Source of the DNA: Oceanobacillus caeni
GTDB lineage: Bacteria > Bacillota > Bacilli > Bacillales > Amphibacillaceae
Length of the DNA: 64,000 nt
Assembly: GCF_019037185.1 (NCBI RefSeq)
Contig: NZ_JAHHXM010000001.1
Location: 186,001-250,000 of the forward strand
Direction of reading: 5' to 3'
The notes under the pieces were generated by a model. The model made no database searches and was not told where the DNA came from. It saw only the letters and a program-made list of their open reading frames with translations. The translations under genes and the position numbers were made by a program. The stretch's first letter is position 1; each line of letters begins with the position of its first letter. Shown here piece after piece: positions 44,709 to 54,383 of the stretch.

Positions 44709-44716
44709 TTATCAAT

Positions 44717-46144
44717 CTACTCTTCTAAATTCACTACCACTGTTACTGTATCAACAAGCTCTTGGATGGCGTAAGCGGGACCTTCTTTACCATTTCCACT
44801 TTCTTTCACGCCACCATACGGCATTTGGTCAGCACGGAAGCTAGAAGTGTCATTGACGATAACTCCACCAACTTCTAGTAAATGAGGAATCTTGTATGAT
44901 AGACTCAAGTCAGAAGTATAGATCCCAGCTTGTAATCCATATTTAGAATCATTTACTAGTTCAATAGCTTCTTCAATTGTATCGTAGGAAGTAATCGAAA
45001 CAATTGGAGCAAATGCTTCTTCATCTACTACTTTCATACCTTTTTTCACATTGGTTAATACAGTCGGGTAATACACACTACCTTCGCGTTTTCCACCAGT
45101 TAAAATGCTTGCTCCGCCTTTTACAGCTTCTTCTACCCACTCTTCAATACGGATAGCTTCTTTTTCACTGATCATTGGTCCTACATTGGTATCTGATTCC
45201 ACTGGGTTACCAACTTTAAGTTTATTCACTTCTTCTACTAATGTTTGGATAAACGCTTCTTTAACCGAATCTTGAACAAAAATACGTTGTACTGAAATAC
45301 AAACTTGGCCGGCATTTGCAGTTGCCATTTTAGCAGCCTTTTGTGCCGCTTTTTGAACGTCAGCATCACCATGAACAATAGTTGCGGAGTTAGAACCTAA
45401 TTCTAATGTTGCTTTTCTTAAACCAATGGTGTGGTTAATATGTTTTCCAACTGCTGGGGATCCTGTAAACGTGTAATGGGCAATTCGCTCATCATTTAAA
45501 AGTTGTTCTCCAACCGTACGTCCACTTCCAACCACACATTGTACGTAACCTTTAGGTACACCTGCCTCTTCTAACAACTCACATAATTTCACAGTAGTAG
45601 TCGCAGTGTCGGATGCAGGCTTAATAATGATTGGGTTTCCAGCTGCTAAAGCAGGGCCAACTTTATGGACAACTAAATTTAACGGGAAGTTAAAAGGTGT
45701 AATTGCCGCTACCACACCAACCGGTTTCTTAATCGTGTATAGGAAACGACCCGGCGTGCTATGATTAGGAATCATTTCACCTACTAGTTTCTTAGATTCG
45801 ATTGCCGCAAGTTCTAAAGTAGAAACAGAACGACCAACTTCCACCCTTGCATCTGTAATCGGTTTCCCACCTTCTATTGCAATCATTTCTGCAATTTCAT
45901 CTTCATGTTCTTTTAATAACTTAGCAGTATGCATCAACACTTTGTAACGTTGTTCTACTGGAAAATCAACTTCTTTATGAGCACGAACTGCGGATTCGAT
46001 TGCGAAATCAACAGTTTTCTCATCTGCTAAAGCAATTTCAGAAAATAATTCTCCAGTATATTTGTTATACACTTTATGCGTATCTTCAGTTTCGATCCAA
46101 TTTCCGTTAATCAATAACTTTTCTTTCACAATATTTTTTTGCAA
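44717..46144 (-). CDS. NAD(P)-dependent aldehyde dehydrogenase
   Basis: About 475 residues, non-acylating ALDH family. The general base Glu is in TLELGSNS, the nucleophile Cys in GQVCISVQR, and the cofactor fold in ITPFNFPLN and FTGSPAVGK. Similar to lactaldehyde/glycolaldehyde-type or YfmT-like enzymes, unlike IolA, which lacks that Glu. AAGGAG lies nine bases before TTG 46144, and only three before ATG 46150, so I start at TTG. It follows the split transketolase after a repeat and precedes iolG. I infer that it oxidises an aldehyde made in this pathway. Substrate unknown. Confidence 0.83.
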   Translation of the reverse strand: MQKNIVKEKLLINGNWIETEDTHKVYNKYTGELFSEIALADEKTVDFAIESAVRAHKEVDFPVEQRYKVLMHTAKLLKEHEDEIAEMIAIEGGKPITDARVEVGRSVSTLELAAIESKKLVGEMIPNHSTPGRFLYTIKKPVGVVAAITPFNFPLNLVVHKVGPALAAGNPIIIKPASDTATTTVKLCELLEEAGVPKGYVQCVVGSGRTVGEQLLNDERIAHYTFTGSPAVGKHINHTIGLRKATLELGSNSATIVHGDADVQKAAQKAAKMATANAGQVCISVQRIFVQDSVKEAFIQTLVEEVNKLKVGNPVESDTNVGPMISEKEAIRIEEWVEEAVKGGASILTGGKREGSVYYPTVLTNVKKGMKVVDEEAFAPIVSITSYDTIEEAIELVNDSKYGLQAGIYTSDLSLSYKIPHLLEVGGVIVNDTSSFRADQMPYGGVKESGNGKEGPAYAIQELVDTVTVVVNLEE

Positions 46145-46214
46145 AACCATCCACTCCTTCATTGATTAATATTATGGGTTAAGGGACAGACTAATTAGAT
46201 TTTCTAGTCATGTC

Positions 46215-46352
46215 CCTACTTCCCTATGATGTCCTGCCCCAGCGACTAGCGTGACTTCCTTCACCTTCGTACGCGCTACGAAGCACAGGACGTGCGAGTG
46301 CAGGTGTTGCGACAGGACGTCGCATTTTTAGCCTGTAAGGGCGCTTGCGCAT
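46215..46352. repeat. intergenic repeat, family 2, copy 2
   Basis: CCCCAGCGACTAGCG, TGACTTCCTTCACCTTCGTAC and GGGCGCTTGCGC correspond, in inverted order, to the block at 7753-7925; the middle (46285-46325) differs. It occupies the 200-base gap between the transketolase and ALDH genes. Confidence 0.7.
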
Positions 46353-46361
46353 TACTTACTA

Positions 46362-47315
46362 TTATTTTTTCTTAAGAACATCTTTTACTGTTTGTGCAAC
46401 ATGATTAGGAGAAATTTCGTATTTCTCAAGCATTTGCTCGTTTGGACCAGATTCTGAATTTCGATCTTTTACTCCGACACGAAGCATTGGAACCGGCTTC
46501 TCCTCTACTAATACTTCTGCAACAGCACTTCCTAAGCCACCAATAATACTATGTTCTTCTGCTGTAACAATCGCTCCTGTAGTTTCTGCAGCTTTTATAA
46601 TTGCTTCTTTATCAATTGGTTTGATGGAAGGCATATGAACGACGGCTACAGAAACACCTTCTGCTTCAAGTTTTTCAGCAGCTTCTAGTGAGCGACTTGT
46701 TTGTGTACCGGTAGAAATAATTGTTACATCTGTTCCTTCATTTAAAGTAACAGCTTTACCCAGTTTGAAATTGTAGTCATTAGGGAAGAGAATTGGATAC
46801 GCATCTCTTGCAAGTCGAATGTATACCGGGCCATCATATGATCGTGCAAATTCCATAACTTTTTTAACCTCTGTTGCATCTGCTGGAGCCAATACAACCA
46901 TGTTTGCTAAAGAACGGAAAATAGCAATGTCTTCCAAAGCTTGGTGAGTTTTACCTGTTAAACCAGTCAGAAGACCACTATACCCACCTACCATTTTAAC
47001 GTTTAATTTTGGTTGCGCAATTTGAACTTGAATTTGGTCGATTGCACGTTTTGCTAGAAATGCAGCAAATGTAAAAGTCCATGGTTGGATACCAGTTGTT
47101 GTAAGTCCAGCTGCAACACTCATCATGTTTTGTTCTGCGATTCCCATTTGTAAAAACTTTTTAGGATTCTCATTCGCTACAATGTCGATTTTGGTTGAAG
47201 TAGCTAGATCCCCATCCAACACATATACGTTCTCATCCTCTTGCGTAAACTTTAAAATCGTTTCACTTAATGCATCTCTCATGGAAACTTTTTTATCAGA
47301 TAATAGTGTTTTCAT
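46362..47315 (-). CDS. transketolase, C-terminal subunit (split enzyme)
   Basis: 317 residues covering the pyrimidine-binding and C-terminal domains of transketolase. The catalytic Glu is in QMGIAEQNM (about residue 61), and FTFAAFLAKRAIDQI, GGYSGLLTGLTGKTHQALEDIA and a C-terminal EEHSIIGGLGSAV follow. It needs the N-terminal subunit encoded just upstream, with two bases between the genes. Split transketolases are known in catabolic clusters for unusual sugars (for example apulose 4-phosphate and sulfoquinovose pathways), where they move a two-carbon unit from a ketose to an aldose phosphate. Confidence 0.88.
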   Translation of the reverse strand: MKTLLSDKKVSMRDALSETILKFTQEDENVYVLDGDLATSTKIDIVANENPKKFLQMGIAEQNMMSVAAGLTTTGIQPWTFTFAAFLAKRAIDQIQVQIAQPKLNVKMVGGYSGLLTGLTGKTHQALEDIAIFRSLANMVVLAPADATEVKKVMEFARSYDGPVYIRLARDAYPILFPNDYNFKLGKAVTLNEGTDVTIISTGTQTSRSLEAAEKLEAEGVSVAVVHMPSIKPIDKEAIIKAAETTGAIVTAEEHSIIGGLGSAVAEVLVEEKPVPMLRVGVKDRNSESGPNEQMLEKYEISPNHVAQTVKDVLKKK

Positions 47316-47317
47316 TG

Positions 47318-48169
47318 TTATACCCCCGCTTCCAATTCTTGAACAGCATGATCAAATTCTTCATCTGTTGGAACTCGTGAATGCCATCTATGCGTATTTT
47401 CCATAAAGGAAACACCTTTTCCTTTAACTGTATTCGCAACAATAATTGTCGGCTTGCCAGATACAGTACGTGCTGCATTAAAGGCTTTTGTAATTTCGTT
47501 ATGATTGTGACCATCAATTTCGATTACGTTCCAACCAAATGCTTGCCAGCGTTCACAAGGATTTGTAACAGGTACTTCACGTTCATCAAAACTTTCTCCC
47601 CAACCGAACTGCTGTAATTTGTTATTATCTAAAATAACTACTAGATTATCTAACCCATATTTAACCGCAACATCTGCTGCTTCCCAAACTTGACCTTCTT
47701 GTGATTCTCCATCACCAATCATGCAGTACGTACGAAAGTCTTTGTTTTTAAGCTTTGCACCAAGGGCCATTCCTACTGCAGCGGAAATCCCTTGGCCAAG
47801 GGAACCTGTTGACATATCAAGCCCAGGTAAAATATTCATATCTGGGTGTGCTTGTAGCCTAGAATCCATGGAATCGAATGTATCCAACTCTTTAATAGGG
47901 AAATATCCTTTAATCGCTAAAACGGTATAAAGTGCTACTGCTGAGTGTCCCTTTGATAATACAAAACGATCACGGTTTTCAGCTCTGGCATCTTCTGGAT
48001 TAACATTCAATTCATTAAAATATAAATTAACTAATACATCGACAGCTGACATCGGGCCACCAATATGACCCGCCCCTGCGTGATGGACAGTATGAACAAC
48101 TAGTTTTCTAGATTCTATTGATTTTTCATTTAAAAGCTGTAACTTCTCTTCGCTAAGTAAATTACTCAA
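47318..48169 (-). CDS. transketolase, N-terminal subunit (split enzyme)
   Basis: 283 residues: thiamine pyrophosphate-binding domain. GHIGGPMSAVDVLV (about 36-49), DRFVLSKGHSAVALY (about 70-84) and the GDGESQEGQVWEA...LDNNKLQQFG motif (about 140-178) are standard. TTG 48169 (MSNLLSEEK) is chosen, as AAGGAGGAG lies six bases upstream; a longer opening at 48217 is unlikely. Forms the enzyme with the next gene. A TTAACCGCTT operator lies 33 bases upstream of the start. Confidence 0.88.
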   Translation of the reverse strand: MSNLLSEEKLQLLNEKSIESRKLVVHTVHHAGAGHIGGPMSAVDVLVNLYFNELNVNPEDARAENRDRFVLSKGHSAVALYTVLAIKGYFPIKELDTFDSMDSRLQAHPDMNILPGLDMSTGSLGQGISAAVGMALGAKLKNKDFRTYCMIGDGESQEGQVWEAADVAVKYGLDNLVVILDNNKLQQFGWGESFDEREVPVTNPCERWQAFGWNVIEIDGHNHNEITKAFNAARTVSGKPTIIVANTVKGKGVSFMENTHRWHSRVPTDEEFDHAVQELEAGV

Positions 48170-48201
48170 ACCAAACTCCTCCTTCTTTGATAAACTGCAG
48201 A

Positions 48202-48211
48202 TTAACCGCTT
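48202..48211. promoter_or_regulatory. operator variant (TTAACCGCTT) before the transketolase genes
   Basis: One-base variant of TTAAGCGCTT. The 170-base gap also has TTGAT...ATCAA and ATACTTGAT...ATCAAGTAT inverted repeats. No clear promoter was found. Confidence 0.45.
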
Positions 48212-48342
48212 TATCATTTTTTGAAAGAAAAATACTTGATGTTATCCACTATGATAATGGGTTAAGTGAAAAAAGTTTTGATCAGACGGTTAATCAACCT
48301 ATATATCAAGTATATTTCTATTTTATTAAGTCACCATGAAAG

Positions 48343-49359
48343 TTATTTAGTAAGAAGATTTCCTTCTGGTATTTCCGTCAGTATGGAATGGTTAAATAAT
48401 GACTCATAACTCTTCTGTATATAACGGATCATTTCAAGAGATTGATCAGCACTGTATATCGGCAATTTATTTTCTTTGATACATTCCTGAAAATGTTCCA
48501 CTTGTTCTAAATACTGATCTGATTGAAATGCTTCTTTATAAATAACATTATTTTGTTTATCTTTCACTGTTACTTTTCCGCGTTTGTCCAAAGATGATTG
48601 ATCTGGACGGAAAGAACCATCAACGCGAATCGTACCTTCTGGACCAAATATTTCATAATAATCGATGAAAGGTAACTCCATAGAAGAAAAAATTTCTGCC
48701 GTGCGATTATCTTTGTCGACTAACACACATGTGGAAGAGATATCAACCTCATGCACCGGATGGATATGACCAGTCATAGAAAGCTTCACTGGTTTCATAC
48801 CGACAATTTGAGTAATGGCATGCATACCATAACATCCTACATCCCACATGGCTCCTCCACCAAGTTCCTTATTTAATCGAACGTCATTTGGGTTGTCGAG
48901 ATTATAGGAGAAATGCGCCTTAACATGTTGGTATTCCCCTATGATTCCAGAATCTAATAATTCTTTTACCTTTGCATGTTGTTTATGAAATTGATACATG
49001 AAGGCTTCCATAAACACAACATTATTTCTTTCCTGTGTTTCTTTAATTTCTAACATTTCCTTTTCTTGTAATACTGCAGGTTTTTCTAATAATACATGTT
49101 TACCAGCATCCATTGCTTTAATGGCCCATTCTTTATGTAAAGCATTTGGGAGTGGAATATAAATGGCATCAATAGTTGGATCTTGGATAAGTTCTTCATA
49201 AGAATGATAGATGGTTGGAATCTCAAATTTTTCTGCTTTTTCTTTTGTTCTTGACGCAATTGCTGAAACGATTGCATTTTCAGAACGTCTTAGTGCAGGT
49301 ACCATTTCTTCATAAGCAATATTAGCCGCACTTAAGATACCCCATTTTACTTTCGACAT
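48343..49359 (-). CDS. Gfo/Idh/MocA dehydrogenase, dihydrodiol/xylose-dehydrogenase-like branch
   Basis: 338 residues, paralogue of 37012-38019 (same WGILS...IA NAD loop, YIPLPNALHKEW, LEKPAVLQ, MYQFHKQH and GGGAMWDVGCYGMH). The first CEKP Cys is replaced by Leu but the catalytic Lys stays. Likely an NAD(P)-linked reductase/dehydrogenase of a sugar or cyclitol derivative. AAGGAGGAAG precedes ATG 49359. Separated from the upstream dehydrogenase by a perfect hairpin at 49494-49518. Confidence 0.82.
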   Translation of the reverse strand: MSKVKWGILSAANIAYEEMVPALRRSENAIVSAIASRTKEKAEKFEIPTIYHSYEELIQDPTIDAIYIPLPNALHKEWAIKAMDAGKHVLLEKPAVLQEKEMLEIKETQERNNVVFMEAFMYQFHKQHAKVKELLDSGIIGEYQHVKAHFSYNLDNPNDVRLNKELGGGAMWDVGCYGMHAITQIVGMKPVKLSMTGHIHPVHEVDISSTCVLVDKDNRTAEIFSSMELPFIDYYEIFGPEGTIRVDGSFRPDQSSLDKRGKVTVKDKQNNVIYKEAFQSDQYLEQVEHFQECIKENKLPIYSADQSLEMIRYIQKSYESLFNHSILTEIPEGNLLTK

Positions 49360-49493
49360 AGATTTCTTCCTCCTTAAATAATCTAACGTTTAAATCCGCG
49401 GTCTGAATACTTAGTAACGAATTCCTGCTCACGAGTATCGAATTTTCATTCTTCAGTAACAGGTTCCCGCTTTCATATATTCGGGCCGCTTAG

Positions 49494-49518
49494 AGAGTGA
49501 AAATATTTTCACTCTCAG
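49494..49518. terminator. perfect hairpin after the 49528 dehydrogenase gene
   Basis: GAGAGTGAAAA and TTTTCACTCTC form a perfect stem with almost no loop, ten bases after the stop. A T-tail is lacking, so it may act as mRNA end protection, not as a full terminator. Confidence 0.5.
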
Positions 49519-49527
49519 CCAACTTCA

Positions 49528-50562
49528 TTATATTAAACTCTTCTGACTCAATGATTTAACTTCTACCTTTTCTCCTGATAGGAAGGACTGAGTTGCTGCA
49601 GTTGCAATTTCGAGTGCAGCTTTCCCATCGACCGCTGTACATATTGGTGTTTCTCCTTTTTGTACCGATTCGATAAACGCTATCATTTCAAGTAGATATG
49701 CATCTTGGAAACGTGATGGAAAGTCTTGAATTAAATCATGTGTACTTCCTTTTGCAGTTAAAATATTTACATCTGTATTGCGCATGGAACCAATTCGAAT
49801 GGATCCTTCTGTTCCTACTACTTCCCCACGGATATCGTATGCGTATGGAGCAACACGCATGGTTTCCACATCACCTGTAGCACCACCATCAAATGTTAAA
49901 TATGTTAACCCTTGATCAACATCATTATATTTCTCCATAAACCGGTTGGATTCTAATAAAATACTTCCAGAAGAATGTACAGAAGTTACATCTTGATTCA
50001 TTAAAAAGCGTGCAATATCGTAATCATGGATAGCTACATCTAGAAAAATTCCGCCACTGTATTTAATAAATTCCTCATGAGGGACATTTCCGTCACGGCT
50101 AACTCCTTTAAAATACAACGGTTTTCCAATGTCACCTGCTGCAATTCTTTTCTTCGCTTCACTATAAGCTGGATCAAATCTTCTCATAAAACCAACTTGA
50201 CAGTTAACATTTTGTTCCCGGAGAACTTGAATAACTTCATCCGCATCAGCAAGTTCCTTTGTTAACGGTTTCTCAACAAAGATTTGTTTTCCATTTTTAG
50301 CTGCTTCTTTTATTAATTCTGCATGTGTAGAAGTTGGAGTAACAATAACAACAGCATCGATGGTATCATCATGAAAAGCTGTATTGATATCTTGAGACCA
50401 ATTTTTTACTCCTAATTCTCTTGCTACTTGTTCCGCACGACCTTCCATTGGGTCGATTACTGTAACAAGTTCAGCACCTTTTACTTTTTGTGCTAGATTT
50501 TCTGCATGCCAATATCCTAATCTTCCAAGTCCTAAAACCGCTGTACGTACTACTTCTTTCAT
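49528..50562 (-). CDS. inositol dehydrogenase-like Gfo/Idh/MocA protein (paralogue a)
   Basis: 344 residues. LGLGRLGYWHAENLA NAD loop, VEKPLTKE (catalytic Lys), CQVGFMRRFDPAYSEAKKRI and Asp/His in FLDVAIHDYDIARFL, as in scyllo- and myo-inositol dehydrogenases. Full-length paralogue of 54384-55382 and 59939-60970. It lies 29 bases after iolE copy 2, so it belongs to the iolD-B-E run. Probably oxidises or reduces a particular inositol isomer; which one cannot be read from sequence. Confidence 0.85.
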   Translation of the reverse strand: MKEVVRTAVLGLGRLGYWHAENLAQKVKGAELVTVIDPMEGRAEQVARELGVKNWSQDINTAFHDDTIDAVVIVTPTSTHAELIKEAAKNGKQIFVEKPLTKELADADEVIQVLREQNVNCQVGFMRRFDPAYSEAKKRIAAGDIGKPLYFKGVSRDGNVPHEEFIKYSGGIFLDVAIHDYDIARFLMNQDVTSVHSSGSILLESNRFMEKYNDVDQGLTYLTFDGGATGDVETMRVAPYAYDIRGEVVGTEGSIRIGSMRNTDVNILTAKGSTHDLIQDFPSRFQDAYLLEMIAFIESVQKGETPICTAVDGKAALEIATAATQSFLSGEKVEVKSLSQKSLI

Positions 50563-50591
50563 ATCATAATCCCCTCTCTAGTTATGTTCCA

Positions 50592-51527
50592 TTAGTTTTT
50601 TGTAATAGAATCTGCTTTTACCTTTTCAATTGTTTCTATAATGAATTCTTTTGATTTCTTCGCATATTCATATGGATTATGTTCGATAGGATCTTGCTCC
50701 CCTTCGATTAATGCCCATCCCGAATAATTGTTTTCTATTAAAATCTTAAAGACAGGTTCAAAATCAAGTACACCATCTCCTGGTACAGTAAACATGCCAC
50801 TACGAATACATTTTCTAATGCTATAGTGTTCTTTACGTGCCTGTTCTAACACGTTTTGTCTAACGTCTTTTAGATGAACATATTTCACACGATCGATATA
50901 TTTTTGTAAAAGTTGTACTGGATCGTTTCCCCCATAATATCCGTGTCCTGTATCATACAGTAAAGACACTACATTTTTATCGGTCATTTCCATTAATCGA
51001 TCTATTTCTTCAGGCTGTTCCACAACGGTACCTGCATGATGATGGTACACTAAATCCATACCATTTTCTTTAGCAATTTCCCCGGCTTTATTTAGCCCTT
51101 CTACTAGGTACTTCCAACCTTCATCATCTAATCTTTGAACATAGGTTTCATCTACGCCTCGAGTTGGATCTTGATTAAGTATGGATCCCCCAATTTCAGC
51201 TGTACTAATTACTTTACAGCCAAATTCCTTTAAAAGCTCTACATGGGCGCGATACGCTTTTAATTCTTCTTCATGTCTCTTTGGATCTGAGAAGAATACA
51301 GATTTCCATTGCGTTGTTAATTGTAACCCATATCGATCTAACGCTTTTTTTAGTTCTTCCTTATCTTTAGGAAATTTACGGCTAATTTCCGTTCCCTTAA
51401 AACCGAGTGCTTGGATATCTCCCATCACATCTTCATATGTATAAAAATCACCATGCTCTAACACATCTTCCCCTACCCAGTTGATTGGGTGGATACCAAG
51501 CCTGAATGGTACAGATTGTAAAGTCAT
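50592..51527 (-). CDS. iolE: inosose dehydratase, IolE paralogue
   Basis: 311 residues, TIM barrel. LGIHPINWVGEDVLEHG replaces the [11 protein letters not shown] start of true IolE, but LVYHHHAGTVVEQPEEID, LLYDTGHGYYGGNDP, YVHLKDVRQNVL, VPGDGVLDF and IEGEQDP follow the IolE pattern. Expected to dehydrate an inosose; the changed N-terminal segment, which lines the pocket, suggests a different isomer. ATG 51527 after AAAGGAGGGGAAAC. Between iolB copy 2 (54 bases) and a dehydrogenase gene. Confidence 0.85.
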   Translation of the reverse strand: MTLQSVPFRLGIHPINWVGEDVLEHGDFYTYEDVMGDIQALGFKGTEISRKFPKDKEELKKALDRYGLQLTTQWKSVFFSDPKRHEEELKAYRAHVELLKEFGCKVISTAEIGGSILNQDPTRGVDETYVQRLDDEGWKYLVEGLNKAGEIAKENGMDLVYHHHAGTVVEQPEEIDRLMEMTDKNVVSLLYDTGHGYYGGNDPVQLLQKYIDRVKYVHLKDVRQNVLEQARKEHYSIRKCIRSGMFTVPGDGVLDFEPVFKILIENNYSGWALIEGEQDPIEHNPYEYAKKSKEFIIETIEKVKADSITKN

Positions 51528-51581
51528 TGTTTCCCCTCCTTTAAGGATTAGATGCCCCATAGGTATGGGGCATCTAAATGA

Positions 51582-52394
51582 TTAATTTTTAGCAAGTAAC
51601 CACTCATGGTCTTTATCATTCGTAAATTTCCATTCACGAACAGGACCTGCCATCACGTTTAAGTAATATAATTTATATCCTGGTGGGTTTGATACTGGAT
51701 GGAAACCTTTTGGAACAAGTACCAAATCCCCATCTCTAACCACAATTGTTTCATCTAAAGATTTGTCATGTGTATACACACGCTGAATAGCGAATCCATT
51801 TTCTGGGGAACTCACTCGATGATAATATGTTTCCTCTAAATAACTTTCTTGCGGTAAATTATCTTCATCATGTTTATGTGGTGGATAACTTGACCAATTC
51901 CCCTCCGGTGTGAAGACCTCAAAGATAAATAGGCTATCTGCCGGCTTATCAGCAGGAAGTATATTATGAATCTCGCGTTCAAGGCTTCCATATCCACGCT
52001 GTGCCACTAATACATCTTTTGGAGTAATAAGGCGGGCTTCATACGTTCCTTTACCAGGAGCAGTACAAACGGCAATTTCTAAGTCAGTTATTGCTGTAAG
52101 CTCTACTCTATCATCGGAAGATACGTAAACGGTATATGCTGGTGTGTCATCGAATACACTCATTCTTTCCCCAATATTATCCCAAGACTGCTTGTTTGTT
52201 TTCGCATCCGCTTTTCCAGAAAGAAGAACAACTGCTACTTCCAAATCCCCTGTTTCCTTTTCAAAAGTTTGACCAGGTTTTAATTGGTATACCTCAAAAC
52301 CAACATATTTCCAACCAGCGTCCCCTGGTGTTACTTTAATTACACTTCCATCTTGATCCGGTGTTGCTTTCGGGTTAATTAGTAATTCTGACAT
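51582..52394 (-). CDS. iolB: 5-deoxy-glucuronate isomerase, IolB paralogue
   Basis: 270 residues, bicupin. The metal motif SYPPHKHDEDNLPQE and YYHRVSSPENGF, plus the tail MAGPVREWKFTNDKDHEW, are conserved. Full-length paralogue of the operon-one IolB. Predicted to isomerise the ring-opened product to 2-deoxy-5-keto-D-gluconate. ATAGGAGGC seven bases before ATG 52394. Second gene of the iolD2-B2-E2 run. Confidence 0.92.
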   Translation of the reverse strand: MSELLINPKATPDQDGSVIKVTPGDAGWKYVGFEVYQLKPGQTFEKETGDLEVAVVLLSGKADAKTNKQSWDNIGERMSVFDDTPAYTVYVSSDDRVELTAITDLEIAVCTAPGKGTYEARLITPKDVLVAQRGYGSLEREIHNILPADKPADSLFIFEVFTPEGNWSSYPPHKHDEDNLPQESYLEETYYHRVSSPENGFAIQRVYTHDKSLDETIVVRDGDLVLVPKGFHPVSNPPGYKLYYLNVMAGPVREWKFTNDKDHEWLLAKN

Positions 52395-52451
52395 AATTAG
52401 CCTCCTATAATTGTTTTACATTTCATTTTTCCAAAGATAAGGGAATATAAT

Positions 52452-54356
52452 TTAATATTTTCTTGCTTGATTTAATTTTTCTTCCATATTTTCATAGGCA
52501 TTTTTTACCTTTTCACTGTTCGATACTTCAGCGACACCTAGACGCCACCATGATTCGTAACCAGGCACTTTACTTGGAAGTGTCTTAACATGAATCAACG
52601 TAGATACTGTTTCTTGTTTCGCTTTCTCCAATGCATCACGAAGTTCTTCTACCGTGTTAGCTGTATATCCTTTCGCCCCCATGCTTCTTGCATGTGCAGC
52701 GAAATCAAATTCCATATATTCTCCACTCAATTGATTCGTGCTTGCATTACGATAGCGAAATTCGTTTCCAAAACCTTCACTACCTTGACCAACTTGTAAT
52801 CCATGGATACATTGGAAACCGTGGTTATCAAGTAAAACAATATTGATTTTCTTGTTTTCTTGTAAACTAGTTACAAGCTCAGAATGTAACATCAAGTAAC
52901 TTCCATCTCCAACAATCGCATATGCTTCACGATCTGGTTCCGCCATCTTAATTCCTAGTGCAGCTTGTACTTCATAACCCATAGTCGAGAAACCGTATTC
53001 CATATGATATGTTTTCGGATGAGAGCTTCTCCACAGTTTCAATAGATCCCCTGGCAAGCTTCCTGCCGCACAAGTAATAATATCTTTTTCATCGATAAAC
53101 TTATTTAATTCACCAATTACTTGGGATTGTTCTAATCCTTCTTCACTTTGCAAATTAAATAGACGGTCCACTTCTTTATCCCATTCTTCTTTTAAAGAAG
53201 ATAATTCACTAGCCTCATAGCCTGATGTATAATTTTCATCTTTTAGACGGTCTGACAATTCAGCCAACGCTACTTTTGCATCTGCAATCAGCATTTGTGA
53301 TTCCATCTTCATCGCGTCCATCGAGCAAACATTAATACTTAAAAATTCAACTTCAGGGTTTTGGAAAGCTACTTTAGAAGCTGTAGAAAAGTCCGTTAGA
53401 CGAGTACCAATACCGATAATTAAGTCCGCATCTTTAGCAAGAACGTTGGATGCTTTTGAACCATTCGCACCTGTTCCACCCATATACATTGGATGATCCC
53501 AAGCAAGGGCGCTCTTACCAGCTTGTGTTTCTCCTACTGGAATTTGGAAATCTTCTATAAATTGTTTTAACTCATTTGTAGCTAAGGAATAATGTACTCC
53601 ACCACCAGCAATAATGAATGGTTTCTTCTTAGATTTAATAAGTTCAACTGCACGATCAAGGGCAACTTCACTTGGAGTTCTTCTTTCCACTGTATGAATA
53701 CGTTTCTTAAAGAATTCAACAGGATAATCGAATGCTTCAGCTTGTACGTCTTGTGGAAGAGCTAATGTTACGGCACCAGTATCAACTGGGTCTGTTAGAA
53801 CCCTTATTGCATTTAAACAAGCAGTCATTAATTGCTCAGGACGAACAATACGGTCCCAATACTTACTAACTGGTTTGAATGCGTCAGTTGCAGACATCGT
53901 ATAATCACTTGGATCTTCAATTTGTTGAAGAACAGGGTCCGGCTGACGAGTTGCAAAGTTATCACTTGGTAGTAATAACACAGGTATACGGTTAACTGTA
54001 GCTGTACCAGCCGCTGTTACCATATTTAGTGCACCTGGTCCAATGGATGTCGTACATGCATAAATTTCTTGACGGTTTTTTTGTTTTGCGTAAGCTGTGG
54101 CTGTATGTACCATCCCTTGTTCGTTTTTCCCTTGAATAAGTGTGATATCGCTTTCTTCTCTTTCAAGTGCTTCCGCTAAACCAGTAGCGTTTCCATGACC
54201 GAAGATACCGAAGATCCCTTTCACAAATTTCTTTACTTCACCATCAACTTCAATGTATTGATTATCAAGGAATTTCAATAATGCCTGAGACATTGTTAAA
54301 CGAATGGTTTCATTTTTAACTCCACTTTTTTCATTTGCAACACAAATAGCTTCCAT
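52452..54356 (-). CDS. iolD: trihydroxycyclohexanedione hydrolase, IolD paralogue
   Basis: 634 residues, thiamine diphosphate enzyme. Catalytic Glu79 (QGKNEQGMV), GPGALNMVTAAGTA, central domain, and the cofactor motif GDGSYLMLH...LLDNHGF. The N-terminus carries about 14 extra residues before the family start. All key residues are intact, so it should be active, opening a cyclohexanedione ring. GAGGAGGAAATAAGG precedes ATG 54356. Follows a dehydrogenase gene by 25 bases. Confidence 0.93.
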   Translation of the reverse strand: MEAICVANEKSGVKNETIRLTMSQALLKFLDNQYIEVDGEVKKFVKGIFGIFGHGNATGLAEALEREESDITLIQGKNEQGMVHTATAYAKQKNRQEIYACTTSIGPGALNMVTAAGTATVNRIPVLLLPSDNFATRQPDPVLQQIEDPSDYTMSATDAFKPVSKYWDRIVRPEQLMTACLNAIRVLTDPVDTGAVTLALPQDVQAEAFDYPVEFFKKRIHTVERRTPSEVALDRAVELIKSKKKPFIIAGGGVHYSLATNELKQFIEDFQIPVGETQAGKSALAWDHPMYMGGTGANGSKASNVLAKDADLIIGIGTRLTDFSTASKVAFQNPEVEFLSINVCSMDAMKMESQMLIADAKVALAELSDRLKDENYTSGYEASELSSLKEEWDKEVDRLFNLQSEEGLEQSQVIGELNKFIDEKDIITCAAGSLPGDLLKLWRSSHPKTYHMEYGFSTMGYEVQAALGIKMAEPDREAYAIVGDGSYLMLHSELVTSLQENKKINIVLLDNHGFQCIHGLQVGQGSEGFGNEFRYRNASTNQLSGEYMEFDFAAHARSMGAKGYTANTVEELRDALEKAKQETVSTLIHVKTLPSKVPGYESWWRLGVAEVSNSEKVKNAYENMEEKLNQARKY

Positions 54357-54383
54357 CCTTATTTCCTCCTCTTAACCTTTTAA

